A stretch of 64,000 nucleotides of DNA. It comes from Burkholderiales bacterium (GTDB lineage: Bacteria > Pseudomonadota > Gammaproteobacteria > Burkholderiales > SG8-39). The translations under genes and the position numbers were made by a program. Every line of letters starts with the position of its first letter. The stretch's first letter is position 1. Below are positions 27,671 to 35,884 of the stretch, piece by piece. Under the pieces are notes generated by a model. That model had not been told where the DNA came from. It did not search any database and saw only the letters and a list, made by a program, of their open reading frames with translations. The stretch spans positions 682,001-746,000 of the forward strand of contig JAOSJV010000001.1 in the NCBI GenBank assembly GCA_027493935.1, read 5' to 3'.

Positions 27671-28519
27671 TCAACCGGGCTCGTCGCGCGCGAGCTGCCG
27701 GTGGCGCACCAGTACCGGCGCATCGGCGCGGAAGCGCGCCGCGAGCCGCTCGACGAGGTACACCGAGCGGTGCTGTCCGCCGGTGCACCCGAGCGCGACG
27801 GTCAGGTAGGCCCGGTTGTCGCGCTGGAATGCGGGTAGCCAGCGTGCGATGAAGTCGCCGATGTCGGTAGCCATCGCACGCGCCTCGGGCAGCCCGTCCA
27901 GGAAGGCGACGACCGCGGCGTCGAGCCCGGTGAGCGGGCGCAACCGCGGATCGTAGTGAGGGTTCGGGAGGCAGCGGACGTCGAAGACGAGATCGGCGTC
28001 GAGCGGCACGCCCTGCTTGAACCCGAATGACTCGAACAGCAGCGTGGTGCCGGAGCGGTCGACCTCGACGAGGTCCTTGACCCAGCCGCGCAGCGTGTTC
28101 GGCGTGACGTCGCTGGTGTCGATGTGGTGGCCGAGCTCGCCGACCGCGGCGAGCGCCTCGCGCTCGCGCGTGATCGATTCCTCGAGCGTGCGCCCGTCGG
28201 CGAGCGGGTGGCGCCTGCGCGTCTCGGAGAAGCGCTTGATCAGCGTCTCGCTCTTGGCGTCGAGGAACAGGACGCGCACGTCGACGCCGTCCGCTTTGAG
28301 CGTGCGCACCGAATCGGGCAGCGCGGCGAGCGCGCTGCCGCTGCGCGCGTCGATGCTGACCGCGACGCGGTCGTAGTTGGCGTCGCTGAGGAAAGCGACG
28401 GTGTCGGCGAGCAACGCCGCCGGCAGGTTGTCGACGCAGTAGAACGAGGCGTCCTCGAGCACGTTCAGCGCTACGCTCTTGCCGGAGCCGGACAGGCCGC
28501 TGATGATCACGAGCAGCAT
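27671..28519 (-). CDS. rapZ: RNase adapter protein RapZ
   Basis: A 282-residue P-loop protein that binds GTP/ATP. In enterobacteria it directs RNase E to the GlmZ small RNA. Walker A is GLSGSGKS (residues 8-15). DNLPAALLADTVAFL, RRRHPLADGRTLEESITRER, LRGWVKDLVEVDRSG and the C-terminal VALGCTGGQHRSVYLVERLA are all conserved. It follows hprK by 9 bp in the nitrogen-PTS cluster. RNA targets in Betaproteobacteria are not established. Confidence 0.95.
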   Translation of the reverse strand: MLLVIISGLSGSGKSVALNVLEDASFYCVDNLPAALLADTVAFLSDANYDRVAVSIDARSGSALAALPDSVRTLKADGVDVRVLFLDAKSETLIKRFSETRRRHPLADGRTLEESITREREALAAVGELGHHIDTSDVTPNTLRGWVKDLVEVDRSGTTLLFESFGFKQGVPLDADLVFDVRCLPNPHYDPRLRPLTGLDAAVVAFLDGLPEARAMATDIGDFIARWLPAFQRDNRAYLTVALGCTGGQHRSVYLVERLAARFRADAPVLVRHRQLARDEPG

Positions 28520-28528
28520 GGCACGCGG

Positions 28529-29482
28529 CTACGCCTGCGTACGGTCGTCCCCGGTGCCGCGCTCGAGCTCGGCGCGCTGGCGCTGGACGAACTCGCCGGT
28601 GCTGTCGATGCCGCGAAGCTGCAAGATGTAGTTGCGCACCGCCGCCTCGACCAGCACCGCCAGGTTGCGCCCCGCGGCGACCGGGATGACGACCTTGCGC
28701 ACGGTGACGCCGAGGATGTCTTCGGAGAGTTCGTGCAGCGGCAGCCGCTCGACCTGCATCGCAGCCTGCGAGGGTTTCTCCAGGTGAACCACCAGCCGCA
28801 GATTCATCTTCGGCCGCACCGCCGTCTCGCCGAAGATGGTGCGCACGTTCAGCATGCCGAGTCCGCGCACCTCGAGGAAGTCCTTGAGCATCGGCGGACA
28901 GCGGCCCTCGAGCTGGGTTGCGCCGATGCGCGAGATCGCCACGACGTCGTCGGCCACCAGCCCGTGGCCGCGGCTGATCAGCTCCAGCCCGAGCTCGCTC
29001 TTGCCCACGCCCGAGTCGCCGGTGATCAGGACGCCCAGCCCGAGCACGTCCATGAGGACGCCATGGCGCTCGGTCGCCTCGGCGAGGACCTTGGCGAGGT
29101 AGCGGCGCAGCTTGTCGATCACGAACGCCGCCGGCAGCGGCGTCGCGAGCACGGCGATGCCGCGCTCGTCGGCGATCTCGCGCACGCGCGGGTGGCCGAC
29201 GACGCCGTCGGTGAGGATCAGCGCCGCGGGCGAGGGGGTCAGGTGGCGCTCGATGACGCGCGTCAGCCGCTCGGGCGGCAGTGCGGCCACGTGCGCCTCC
29301 TCGTGCGTGCCGACGATCTGTATGCGGTTCGGGTGGATCAGGTTCAGGTGGCCGACGAACGCCGCCGACTCCACCGGGTCCTGGCGGATCAGCGCGTCGC
29401 GTCCCGCCGCGCCGCACACCCAGGTGAGCGACAGCCTCGCGCGGTTGTCCTCATACAGCTGCGCGACGGTTGTCTGCAACAT
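28529..29482 (-). CDS. hprK: HPr kinase/phosphorylase
   Basis: Phosphorylates, or dephosphorylates, a serine of HPr-type phosphocarriers. Of its 317 residues, the N-terminal domain is typical and the catalytic domain shows Walker A GDSGVGKS and the family signature VRGLGMLNVRTIFG. The His/Asp pocket is visible as GLVADDVVAISRIG. The start overlaps the end of ptsN by 32 bp, indicating tight coupling. In Gram-negative bacteria HprK acts with the nitrogen-PTS, linking metabolism to regulation rather than to sugar uptake. Confidence 0.95.
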   Translation of the reverse strand: MLQTTVAQLYEDNRARLSLTWVCGAAGRDALIRQDPVESAAFVGHLNLIHPNRIQIVGTHEEAHVAALPPERLTRVIERHLTPSPAALILTDGVVGHPRVREIADERGIAVLATPLPAAFVIDKLRRYLAKVLAEATERHGVLMDVLGLGVLITGDSGVGKSELGLELISRGHGLVADDVVAISRIGATQLEGRCPPMLKDFLEVRGLGMLNVRTIFGETAVRPKMNLRLVVHLEKPSQAAMQVERLPLHELSEDILGVTVRKVVIPVAAGRNLAVLVEAAVRNYILQLRGIDSTGEFVQRQRAELERGTGDDRTQA

Positions 29483-29936
29483 GGGGTTGCCACGCGGTGA
29501 TCGCCTGGTGCAGCGCGCCGGGATCGTCGGCCGTGCCGAGCTGCTCGCGCAGCACGCGGTCGCTGAACATCTGCGCGAGCTCCGAGAGGATCTGCAGGTG
29601 CTGCTCGGTCGCCTGCTCCGGCACGAGCAGCACGAACACGAGACTGACTGGCTTGCCGTCGGGCGCGTCGAACGGCACCGGCGTACGCAGCCGGACGAAG
29701 GCGCCGACCGGATCCTTCAGCCCCTTGATGCGGCCGTGCGGGATCGCCACGCTCTGGCCGAGCCCGGTCGAACCGAGGCGCTCGCGCGCGAACAGGCTTT
29801 CGAACACGAGGCTGCGCGCGATGCCCTGGTTGTTCTCGAAGAGCAGTCCAACCTGCTCGAACATGCGCTTCTTGCTGCTCACCTCCAGATCGAGGACGAT
29901 GTTCGCGGGCGGAAGCAGTTTGGCGATCAGGTTCAT
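29451..29936 (-). CDS. ptsN: PTS IIA-Ntr protein
   Basis: A 161-residue EIIA of the nitrogen phosphotransferase system, with a regulatory rather than transport role. The phosphorylated His is H67 in GLGQSVAIPHGRIKGL. The opening MNLIAKLLPPANIVLDLEV is standard, so ATG 29936 is preferred to an upstream in-frame ATG at 29978 that would add an Arg-rich tail. In this gene order hpf normally lies between rpoN and ptsN. Here the 232 bp between them (29937-30168) contain no such gene. Confidence 0.95.
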   Translation of the reverse strand: MNLIAKLLPPANIVLDLEVSSKKRMFEQVGLLFENNQGIARSLVFESLFARERLGSTGLGQSVAIPHGRIKGLKDPVGAFVRLRTPVPFDAPDGKPVSLVFVLLVPEQATEQHLQILSELAQMFSDRVLREQLGTADDPGALHQAITAWQPHVADNRRAAV

Positions 29937-30168
29937 GCCGTCGATCGGTCGGTGGCGTCGCGGTCGCGTGTGCCGCACGCCGCCGCCCCCGGAAGGGACG
30001 CAGCGCGAGGCGCCGCGAGTCGGGGTCGAGGTGCGGTCGCTGTCGTGGGCGGTACGAGGATGATCACGTCGGTCGGCCTGCCCGCGGATGCGCCGCCCCG
30101 CGCGGCCGTGGCGGCGCCTCGCATGGCGGCCGTACCGGCCGGGATTATACCCCTGCCTCGCGGGCGCC

Positions 30169-31620
30169 TCAGAGCGACTTCCTCAGGTTGACCGGGGGGA
30201 TCTGCAGCGATTCGCGATACTTGGCGATCGTGCGGCGGGCGACGACGATGCCCTGCTGGCCGAGGACCTCGGAGATCTTGCTGTCGGACAGGGGCTTGCG
30301 GGCGTCCTCGGCCGCCACGAGCTGCTTGATGAGCGCGCGGATCGCGGTCGCCGAGCAGGCGCCGCCGGTGTCGGTGGCGACGTGGCTGCCGAAGAAGTAC
30401 TTCAGCTCGAAGATCCCGCGCGGCGTGGCCATGAACTTCTGGGTGGTGACGCGCGAGACGGTCGATTCGTGCAGTCCGAGCGCCTCGGCGATCTCGCGCA
30501 GCACGAGCGGCCGCATGGCGACCTCGCCGTGCTCGAAGAAGTGGCGCTGGCGGTCGACGATCGCCTGCGAGACGCGCTGGATCGTCTCGAAGCGCTGCTG
30601 GACATTCTTGATCAGCCAGCGCGCCTCCTGGAGCTGTGCTGCGAGCTGGCTGCCGCTCGCGCTGCGGTTTGCCTGGAGGATATCGGCATAGATGCGGTTG
30701 ATTCGCAGCTTCGGCATCGCCGCCGGATTCAGCATCGCTACCCACACGTTCTTCACCTTGCGCAGGATCACGTCGGCGATGACGTAGCGCGTCTCGAGCG
30801 GTCCGTACGCCGAGCCCGGGCGCGGGTTGAGGCTCTGGATGAGCTTTTGCGCGGTGCGCAGGGCAGCGTCGTCGCAGTGCAGGAGCTTGCGCAGGCGGGC
30901 GAAGTCGCGCGCGGCGAGCAGCGCGAGATGGTCGCGCGCCATGCGCAGCGCATGATCTCGCCCGGGCGTAGCCTCGGGCAGGGCCTCGAGCTGCAGCGCG
31001 AGGCATTCCTCCGGGCCGCGCGCGCCGACGCCGGTCGGATCGAAGTTCTGCAGGTGCCGCAGCGCGATCGCGAGCTCGTCGATCTCGACGCCGGCCTCTG
31101 CGGGGAAGAGCGCGGCGATCTCCTCGAGCGGCTGGCTGAGATAGCCGTCCTCGTCGAGCGCGTCGACGAGCGCCGCGACCAGGCTGCGGTCCCGATCCGG
31201 AAGCGTTGTGAGCGAGAGTTGCCCGAGCAGATGCTCGCGCAGGCTCGGCGCCTCGGCAGCGAGCTGCGGGTACTCGCCGTCGTCCGCGTCCTCGTGGGTG
31301 CCGCCCCCGCCCGGTATTCCCTCGAGGAACCAGTCGACGTCGCCCGGGCGGCTCTCGTCGTAGGCCGGCGGCTCGTCCGGCGCGCCGCCGGAATCCTCGG
31401 TGGATTGGTGCACCGGCGTCGGCGCGCCGTTCAGCGGCACGACCGGCGACTCGTCCCCTTCCTCGGACTCCTCGCGCTCGAGCAGGGGATTCTCCGCGAG
31501 GAACCGCTCGAGCTCCTGGTTGAGCTCCAGCGTCGAGAGCTGGAGAAGACGGATCGATTGCTGCAGCTGCGGCGTCAGCGTGAGATGCTGCGAGAGCTTG
31601 AGCTGCAGTGTCTGTTTCAT
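30169..31620 (-). CDS. rpoN: RNA polymerase sigma-54 factor
   Basis: A 483-residue alternative sigma factor that needs an AAA+ activator. Region I is the Gln/Leu-rich [20 protein letters not shown], followed by an acidic region II. The core-binding region has [20 protein letters not shown]. The C-terminal half carries the helix-turn-helix ([17 protein letters not shown]) and the RpoN box [10 protein letters not shown] that reads the -24 element. It lies 95 bp downstream of lptB. A sigma-54 activator gene and a matching promoter occur in the pilus locus of this same window. Confidence 0.97.
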   Translation of the reverse strand: MKQTLQLKLSQHLTLTPQLQQSIRLLQLSTLELNQELERFLAENPLLEREESEEGDESPVVPLNGAPTPVHQSTEDSGGAPDEPPAYDESRPGDVDWFLEGIPGGGGTHEDADDGEYPQLAAEAPSLREHLLGQLSLTTLPDRDRSLVAALVDALDEDGYLSQPLEEIAALFPAEAGVEIDELAIALRHLQNFDPTGVGARGPEECLALQLEALPEATPGRDHALRMARDHLALLAARDFARLRKLLHCDDAALRTAQKLIQSLNPRPGSAYGPLETRYVIADVILRKVKNVWVAMLNPAAMPKLRINRIYADILQANRSASGSQLAAQLQEARWLIKNVQQRFETIQRVSQAIVDRQRHFFEHGEVAMRPLVLREIAEALGLHESTVSRVTTQKFMATPRGIFELKYFFGSHVATDTGGACSATAIRALIKQLVAAEDARKPLSDSKISEVLGQQGIVVARRTIAKYRESLQIPPVNLRKSL

Positions 31621-31714
31621 GATGCTGCGATCGGGTTCGAGCCGGCGGGCGCGCCGTCCGGCGCCGGCGAGTGCCGCCGCTTCAACGCGCCATTGCGCGC
31701 GCTACCCGCAGGGC

Positions 31715-32437
31715 TTACAGGCGGAAGTGCTCACCCAGGTAGACGCGTCTGACGGCGTCATTATAGACAATCTCTTCGGGCTTCCCGGCAGCCAGCACGA
31801 CACCTTCGTTAATTATGTACGCTCTGTCGCATATTCCCAAGGTCTCGCGGACGTTGTGATCGGTGATCAGCACGCCGATCGAGCGCTCCTTCAGGAACCG
31901 GATGATGCGCTGGATGTCGAGCACGGCGATCGGGTCTACGCCGGCGAACGGCTCGTCGAGCAGGATGAAGCTAGGCCGCGTGGCGAGCGCGCGCGCGATC
32001 TCGACGCGCCGCCGCTCGCCGCCGGAGAGCGAGAGCGCGGTGGCTTCGCGCAGGTGCGCGATGTGCAGCTCCTCCAGCAGCCCGTCGAGGCGCGGGGCGA
32101 TCGCCTCGCCGTCGACACGCTGCAGCTCGAGCACCGCGCGCACGTTCTCTTCCACGGTGAGCTTGCGGAAGACCGAGGCCTCCTGCGGCAGGTACGACAG
32201 TCCGAGTCGCGCCCGCCGGTGGATCGGGAGGTGCGTGATGCTTCGCTCGTCCACGCGGATCTCGCCGCCGTCGGCCGCGACCAGGCCGACGATCATGTAG
32301 AAGCAGGTGGTCTTGCCGGCGCCGTTCGGGCCGAGCAGCCCGACGACCTCGCCGCTCGCGACTTCGAGCGACACGTCGTGAACGACGGTGCGCTTGCCGT
32401 AGCGCTTGTTGAGCGCAAGCGCCTTCAGCTGGCTCAT
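31715..32437 (-). CDS. lptB: LPS export ATP-binding protein LptB
   Basis: The cytoplasmic ATPase that powers LPS extraction by LptFG. It has 240 residues with Walker A GPNGAGKT, signature [15 protein letters not shown], Walker [13 protein letters not shown] and the typical switch region [17 protein letters not shown]. Start and lptA stop overlap (ATGA, 32434-32437). LptF and LptG are not in the window. Confidence 0.97.
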   Translation of the reverse strand: MSQLKALALNKRYGKRTVVHDVSLEVASGEVVGLLGPNGAGKTTCFYMIVGLVAADGGEIRVDERSITHLPIHRRARLGLSYLPQEASVFRKLTVEENVRAVLELQRVDGEAIAPRLDGLLEELHIAHLREATALSLSGGERRRVEIARALATRPSFILLDEPFAGVDPIAVLDIQRIIRFLKERSIGVLITDHNVRETLGICDRAYIINEGVVLAAGKPEEIVYNDAVRRVYLGEHFRL

Positions 32438-33087
32438 CGGGTCTCGCCGGCGCCGCTCACCGGTGCGCGCGCGGGCTCGAGGCCGGGCGCCGGCGGCGGC
32501 TCGGGCGCGACGGTACGGGACGCCTGGCCGGTCTTGGGTTTCGGCTGGATGGTCGCGCGCACGCGGTCCTCGCGCGACGGCGAGGCCGAGTACTGCTTGC
32601 CGCCCTGCACCCGGAACACCTCGGTGCGCGTGTCGTACGAGATGTAGTTGCCGCGCACCTCGTCCTTGTCGCGCGAGATCCGCGCGCCGTCGAACAGCTC
32701 GACGCGGGCCTCGCGGCCGTCGTACTCGATGCGGCGGGCCTCGCCGTCGATCCACTCGCCGGTGCCCTCGCGCTTCTGGCGGAAGGTCGCCGGGTTGCCG
32801 GTCGCGACGCCGTGCTGGAACCCGTCGTCGTCCTTGCGCACGGTGATCCGGTCGGCGCGGAGCTGGAAGGTGCCCTGGGTGAGCACGACGCGCCCCTCGA
32901 ACACCGCGACCTGCTTCTGGTCGTCGGCGCGCATGCGGTCCGCCTCGACGTTGATCGGCTCGCCCGGCGCCGCCCCGATCGGTGCCTTGGCCGGGACCTT
33001 CGTCGACTCCTGCTGGCTCCACGCCGGCGCGCCGGCCGCGAGCGCGCAGCCGAGCGCGCAGACGACGGCTGTGACGGCGCGCCTCAT
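32434..33087 (-). CDS. lptA: LPS periplasmic bridge protein LptA
   Basis: A 217-residue periplasmic protein that forms the bridge carrying LPS to the outer membrane. It has a signal peptide ([20 protein letters not shown]) and an OstA/LptA beta-jellyroll domain ([39 protein letters not shown]). The C-terminal 35 residues are rich in Pro and Ala and probably disordered. It overlaps lptB and lptC by four bases at each end, so the three are translated as a unit. Confidence 0.92.
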   Translation of the reverse strand: MRRAVTAVVCALGCALAAGAPAWSQQESTKVPAKAPIGAAPGEPINVEADRMRADDQKQVAVFEGRVVLTQGTFQLRADRITVRKDDDGFQHGVATGNPATFRQKREGTGEWIDGEARRIEYDGREARVELFDGARISRDKDEVRGNYISYDTRTEVFRVQGGKQYSASPSREDRVRATIQPKPKTGQASRTVAPEPPPAPGLEPARAPVSGAGETR

Positions 33088-33665
33088 CGCCGCGCCTCGA
33101 CGTTGGTGAACTCGCCGCTCACCTGCGAGCGGAGCTCGAGCGTTCGCGTGCCCTGGTTGAACTCCATGCCGACCCCTTCTAGGCGCGACCCGTCGTAGGT
33201 GATGACCACGTGCTCCGGCGTGCGCGCGACCTCGGCGTCGGGATCGACCTGGAGGTAGCTCGTCGTCATGCGCAGCTCGCCTCGCTTCCCGGCCGCATCG
33301 CGCGTGATGAGGACGTTGCCGCGCAGATGCAGCGCCTTGCCGTCGCCGGTCACCGTGCCGCGATCGGCCGCGACCCGCACCGGCGGCGAATCGCCGCTCC
33401 ATTGCACCAGCCGCGGCGCCTCGACCTCGGTCACGTCGGTGCCGGGGAAATGCGTCATCCGCTCGGCGGCAAGCGTGTACTCGGCCTCGCCGGTGGCGTT
33501 CATGGTGGTCGCCTTCAGGCGCTCGATCACGAAATCGGGCACGCCCGGCGCGCGCCGCTGGAGCTGGCCTTCGGGCCCCTGCACCAGCCGCTCGAGCCAG
33601 AAGGTCATGCCCGCGAGCACGGCGGCCAGCACGACCGGGAACAGGGTGCTCGAGCGCGGCCTCAT
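33084..33665 (-). CDS. lptC: LPS export protein LptC
   Basis: A bitopic inner-membrane protein that passes LPS from LptBFG to LptA. It has 193 residues with one N-terminal helix ([18 protein letters not shown]) and a periplasmic LptC/OstA-like domain ([38 protein letters not shown]). ATG 33665 starts just before the helix. It overlaps lptA by four bases and follows kdsC by 94 bp. Confidence 0.92.
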   Translation of the reverse strand: MRPRSSTLFPVVLAAVLAGMTFWLERLVQGPEGQLQRRAPGVPDFVIERLKATTMNATGEAEYTLAAERMTHFPGTDVTEVEAPRLVQWSGDSPPVRVAADRGTVTGDGKALHLRGNVLITRDAAGKRGELRMTTSYLQVDPDAEVARTPEHVVITYDGSRLEGVGMEFNQGTRTLELRSQVSGEFTNVEARR

Positions 33666-33759
33666 GGGCGTGGCTCCACTCTGCGAGGGGGAAAGACTGC
33701 TCCGCGGCGCCCCCGCGCGTGCTCCCGATTCACCGGAGGCGGCGCCTGCGGCATCGGTC

Positions 33760-34290
33760 TCACCCCAGGTACCTCTGGAGCGCGGCGTCGAGCTTGCCCT
33801 GGGCAGCGAGCACGAGCTCGCACACCTCGCGCACCGCGCCGTGCCCGCCGTGCGCGCGCGTGACGTAGTGGACACGGCGCCGCACCGCCTGCGGGGCGCC
33901 CGGCACGCTCGCCGAGAAGCCGCAGCGCAGCAGCACCGGCAGATCCGGCAGATCGTCGCCCATGAAGCCGCACGCGTCCGGCGCGAAACCCGTGCGCGCG
34001 CACAGGCCTTCGAACGCCGGCAGCTTGTCCTGCTCGCCCTGCAGGACGTGATCGATCCCGAGCTCGCGCGCGCGGCGCTCGAGCGCCGCCGAGGCACGGC
34101 CGGAGATCACGGCGAGCTGCACGCCCGCTGCGCGCAGCATCTTCAGCCCGTGCCCGTCCTGGATGTTGAACGCCTTCATCTCCTCGCCACCCGCCGAGAC
34201 GAAGATCGTGCCGTCGGTCAGCACCCCGTCGACGTCGAACGCCATCAGGCGCACGCCGCGCGCCCGCTCGCTGTCCGCGCGTCTCGGCAT
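33760..34290 (-). CDS. kdsC: KDO-8-phosphate phosphatase
   Basis: A HAD-superfamily enzyme that removes phosphate from KDO-8-phosphate in lipopolysaccharide core synthesis. It has 176 residues; the nucleophile motif is MAFDVDGVLTDG (D19, D21). Later motifs are LAVISGRASAALERRARELG and the metal-binding FMGDDLPDLPVL. As in other KdsC proteins it has no cap domain. It lies between kdsD and lptC, the usual order, but is separated from kdsD by 395 bp of repeats. Confidence 0.95.
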   Translation of the reverse strand: MPRRADSERARGVRLMAFDVDGVLTDGTIFVSAGGEEMKAFNIQDGHGLKMLRAAGVQLAVISGRASAALERRARELGIDHVLQGEQDKLPAFEGLCARTGFAPDACGFMGDDLPDLPVLLRCGFSASVPGAPQAVRRRVHYVTRAHGGHGAVREVCELVLAAQGKLDAALQRYLG

Positions 34291-34318
34291 GGCGCTCTAG
34301 CGTCCCGCGTCGGAGATC

Positions 34319-34547
34319 CGTCGACGAAAAAAAAAGCGCACGGTTCGCCGCCAGGCGTTGTTCCGCTCCTCGCCAAGACCGCCAGTCTTGTCGACCGAGG
34401 AGGGGGCGAGGCGCCTGCGCTCCACCCTGGCGCGCGTCTAGCCTGACGGCGGACCGAGCGGTTTTTCGCGTGCGTTCGGTCGAGTTCATGCCCTGTCGAG
34501 CGGTGCTGCTCTCGATGCCTTGTTCGACCAACCTCTGACCCCGGACA
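34319..34547 (+). repeat. Structured 229-bp dispersed repeat, copy 2
   Basis: Counterpart of 17876-18101 in the same orientation. The long-range stem (34325-34346 with 34451-34468) and the inner hairpin (34372-34379 with 34385-34392) are kept, although the A-run is lengthened to nine bases and the inner stem has one mismatch. It lies between kdsC and kdsD. Apart from this repeat and the short palindrome next to it, the gap 34291-34689 shows no gene. Confidence 0.8.
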
Positions 34548-34584
34548 CGTGCAGCCTATCGAAAAACACCGCACATGCGCGGGA

Positions 34585-34632
34585 GCGGATATGCAAGGGG
34601 GCTCTCCCCTTGTTCGTACGACCGTGGTTCGA
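34585..34632 (+). repeat. Short dispersed palindrome, copy 4
   Basis: GCGGATATGCAAGGGGG, a short loop, then CCCCTTGTTCGTACGACC and GTGGTTCG. The CAAGGGG/CCCCTTG stem is perfect. It lies 57 bp past the stop of kdsD (minus strand), so in that direction it may work as a terminator. Confidence 0.8.
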
Positions 34633-34689
34633 CTTGCGCGCTCATTGCGAGGAACCAAGCTCCCGACGGTGGTAGGTTCGAGTGGCCTG

Positions 34690-35685
34690 CTAGACCACCT
34701 TGGCGCGCAGCAGGTCGTGAATGTTCAGCGCCCCCACCAGCCGGCCGTCGTCCGACACCACGAGCATGCCGTGCACCTTGTGCCGCTCCATCATCTCGAC
34801 CGACTCCACCGCGAGCCGGTCGGGGCCGATCACGCGCGGATCGCGCGTCATCACCTCGGCGACGCCCGCGGTACGGAAGTCGACCTTCTCGAGCACGCGC
34901 CGCAGATCGCCGTCGGTGAAGATCCCGACCAGGCGGCCGTCCGCGTCGAGCACGCCGGTCATGCCCATGCGCTTCTTGGACATCTCGACCACCGCGTCTG
35001 GCAGCGATGCCGTCAGCGGCACCGCCGGAACATCGTCGCCGGTGCGCATCACGTCGCGCACGTGCGTGAGCAGGCGGCGGCCGATCGCGCCGCCGGGATG
35101 CGAGCGCGCGAAATCGTCGCGCCCGAAGCCGCGCGCATCGAGCAGCGCGACCGCCAGCGCGTCGCCGAGCGCGAGCGTGGCCGTCGTGCTCGCGGTCGGC
35201 GCGAGGTTGAGCGGGCAGGCCTCCTTCGACACGCGCACGTCGAGCGCGACGTCGGCCTCGCGTGCCAGCGCCGAGCGCGGGCTGCCGGTCATCGCGATCA
35301 GCTTTGCGCCCTGCCGCTTCACCATCGGGACGAACGAGAGCAGCTCGTCGGTCTCGCCGGAGTAGGACACCGCGACAACCACGTCCTCCCGCGTGATCAT
35401 GCCGAGGTCGCCGTGGCTCGCCTCGGCCGCGTGCACGAAGAACGCGGGCGTGCCGGTGCTTGCGAGCGTCGCGGCGATCTTGCGCGCGACGTGGCCGGAC
35501 TTGCCGATGCCGCTCACCACCACGCGCCCGCCGCAAGCGAGGATCATCTGCACCGCCGCCGCGAAGCGCCCGTCGATGCGCGTGGCGAGCTCGGATACGG
35601 CTGCAGCCTCGATCCGCAGCACCTCGCGCGCGAGCTCGAGCGAGCGCGCCGCGGGTTGGTCCGCGGAAGTAGCCACGGTTATCAT
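34690..35685 (-). CDS. kdsD: D-arabinose-5-phosphate isomerase
   Basis: Interconverts ribulose-5-phosphate and arabinose-5-phosphate, the first committed step to KDO. It has 331 residues: an N-terminal SIS domain (VVVSGIGKSGHVARKIAATL, HAAEASHGDLGMI, SYSGETDELL) and two C-terminal CBS domains (VMRTGDDVPAVPLTASL; GMLVVSDDGRLVGALNIHDL). ATG 35685 is chosen because a GGCAGG ribosome site precedes it; another ATG lies at 35703. It is divergent from the antiporter gene. Confidence 0.94.
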   Translation of the reverse strand: MITVATSADQPAARSLELAREVLRIEAAAVSELATRIDGRFAAAVQMILACGGRVVVSGIGKSGHVARKIAATLASTGTPAFFVHAAEASHGDLGMITREDVVVAVSYSGETDELLSFVPMVKRQGAKLIAMTGSPRSALAREADVALDVRVSKEACPLNLAPTASTTATLALGDALAVALLDARGFGRDDFARSHPGGAIGRRLLTHVRDVMRTGDDVPAVPLTASLPDAVVEMSKKRMGMTGVLDADGRLVGIFTDGDLRRVLEKVDFRTAGVAEVMTRDPRVIGPDRLAVESVEMMERHKVHGMLVVSDDGRLVGALNIHDLLRAKVV

Positions 35686-35825
35686 CCTGCCGGAGTATAG
35701 CAAACGGCCTCAGGCACGAGACCGGCTTACAGGCCTCGTGCCGAGAGACTCCCGGCGCACCCCGGTCGCTCGCGTGACCGCGCGAGGAGGCGGCAGTGTC
35801 CAGTTCGCGGCGTGCTTCGAAGATC

Positions 35826-35867
35826 CCCCGGCGCCGGGCGCGCGCGCCGGCGCGCCCGGCGCCGGGG
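35826..35867. repeat. Near-perfect 42-bp GC palindrome
   Basis: An 18-bp arm beginning CCCCGGCGCCGGGCGC (35826-35843) is matched by its reverse complement at 35850-35867, with a 6-base loop. All bases are G or C. It ends 17 bp before the antiporter start codon, so in RNA it would form a very stable hairpin at the ribosome-binding region. Confidence 0.75.
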
Positions 35868-35884
35868 CGAGCGGCGGTGCCCGC

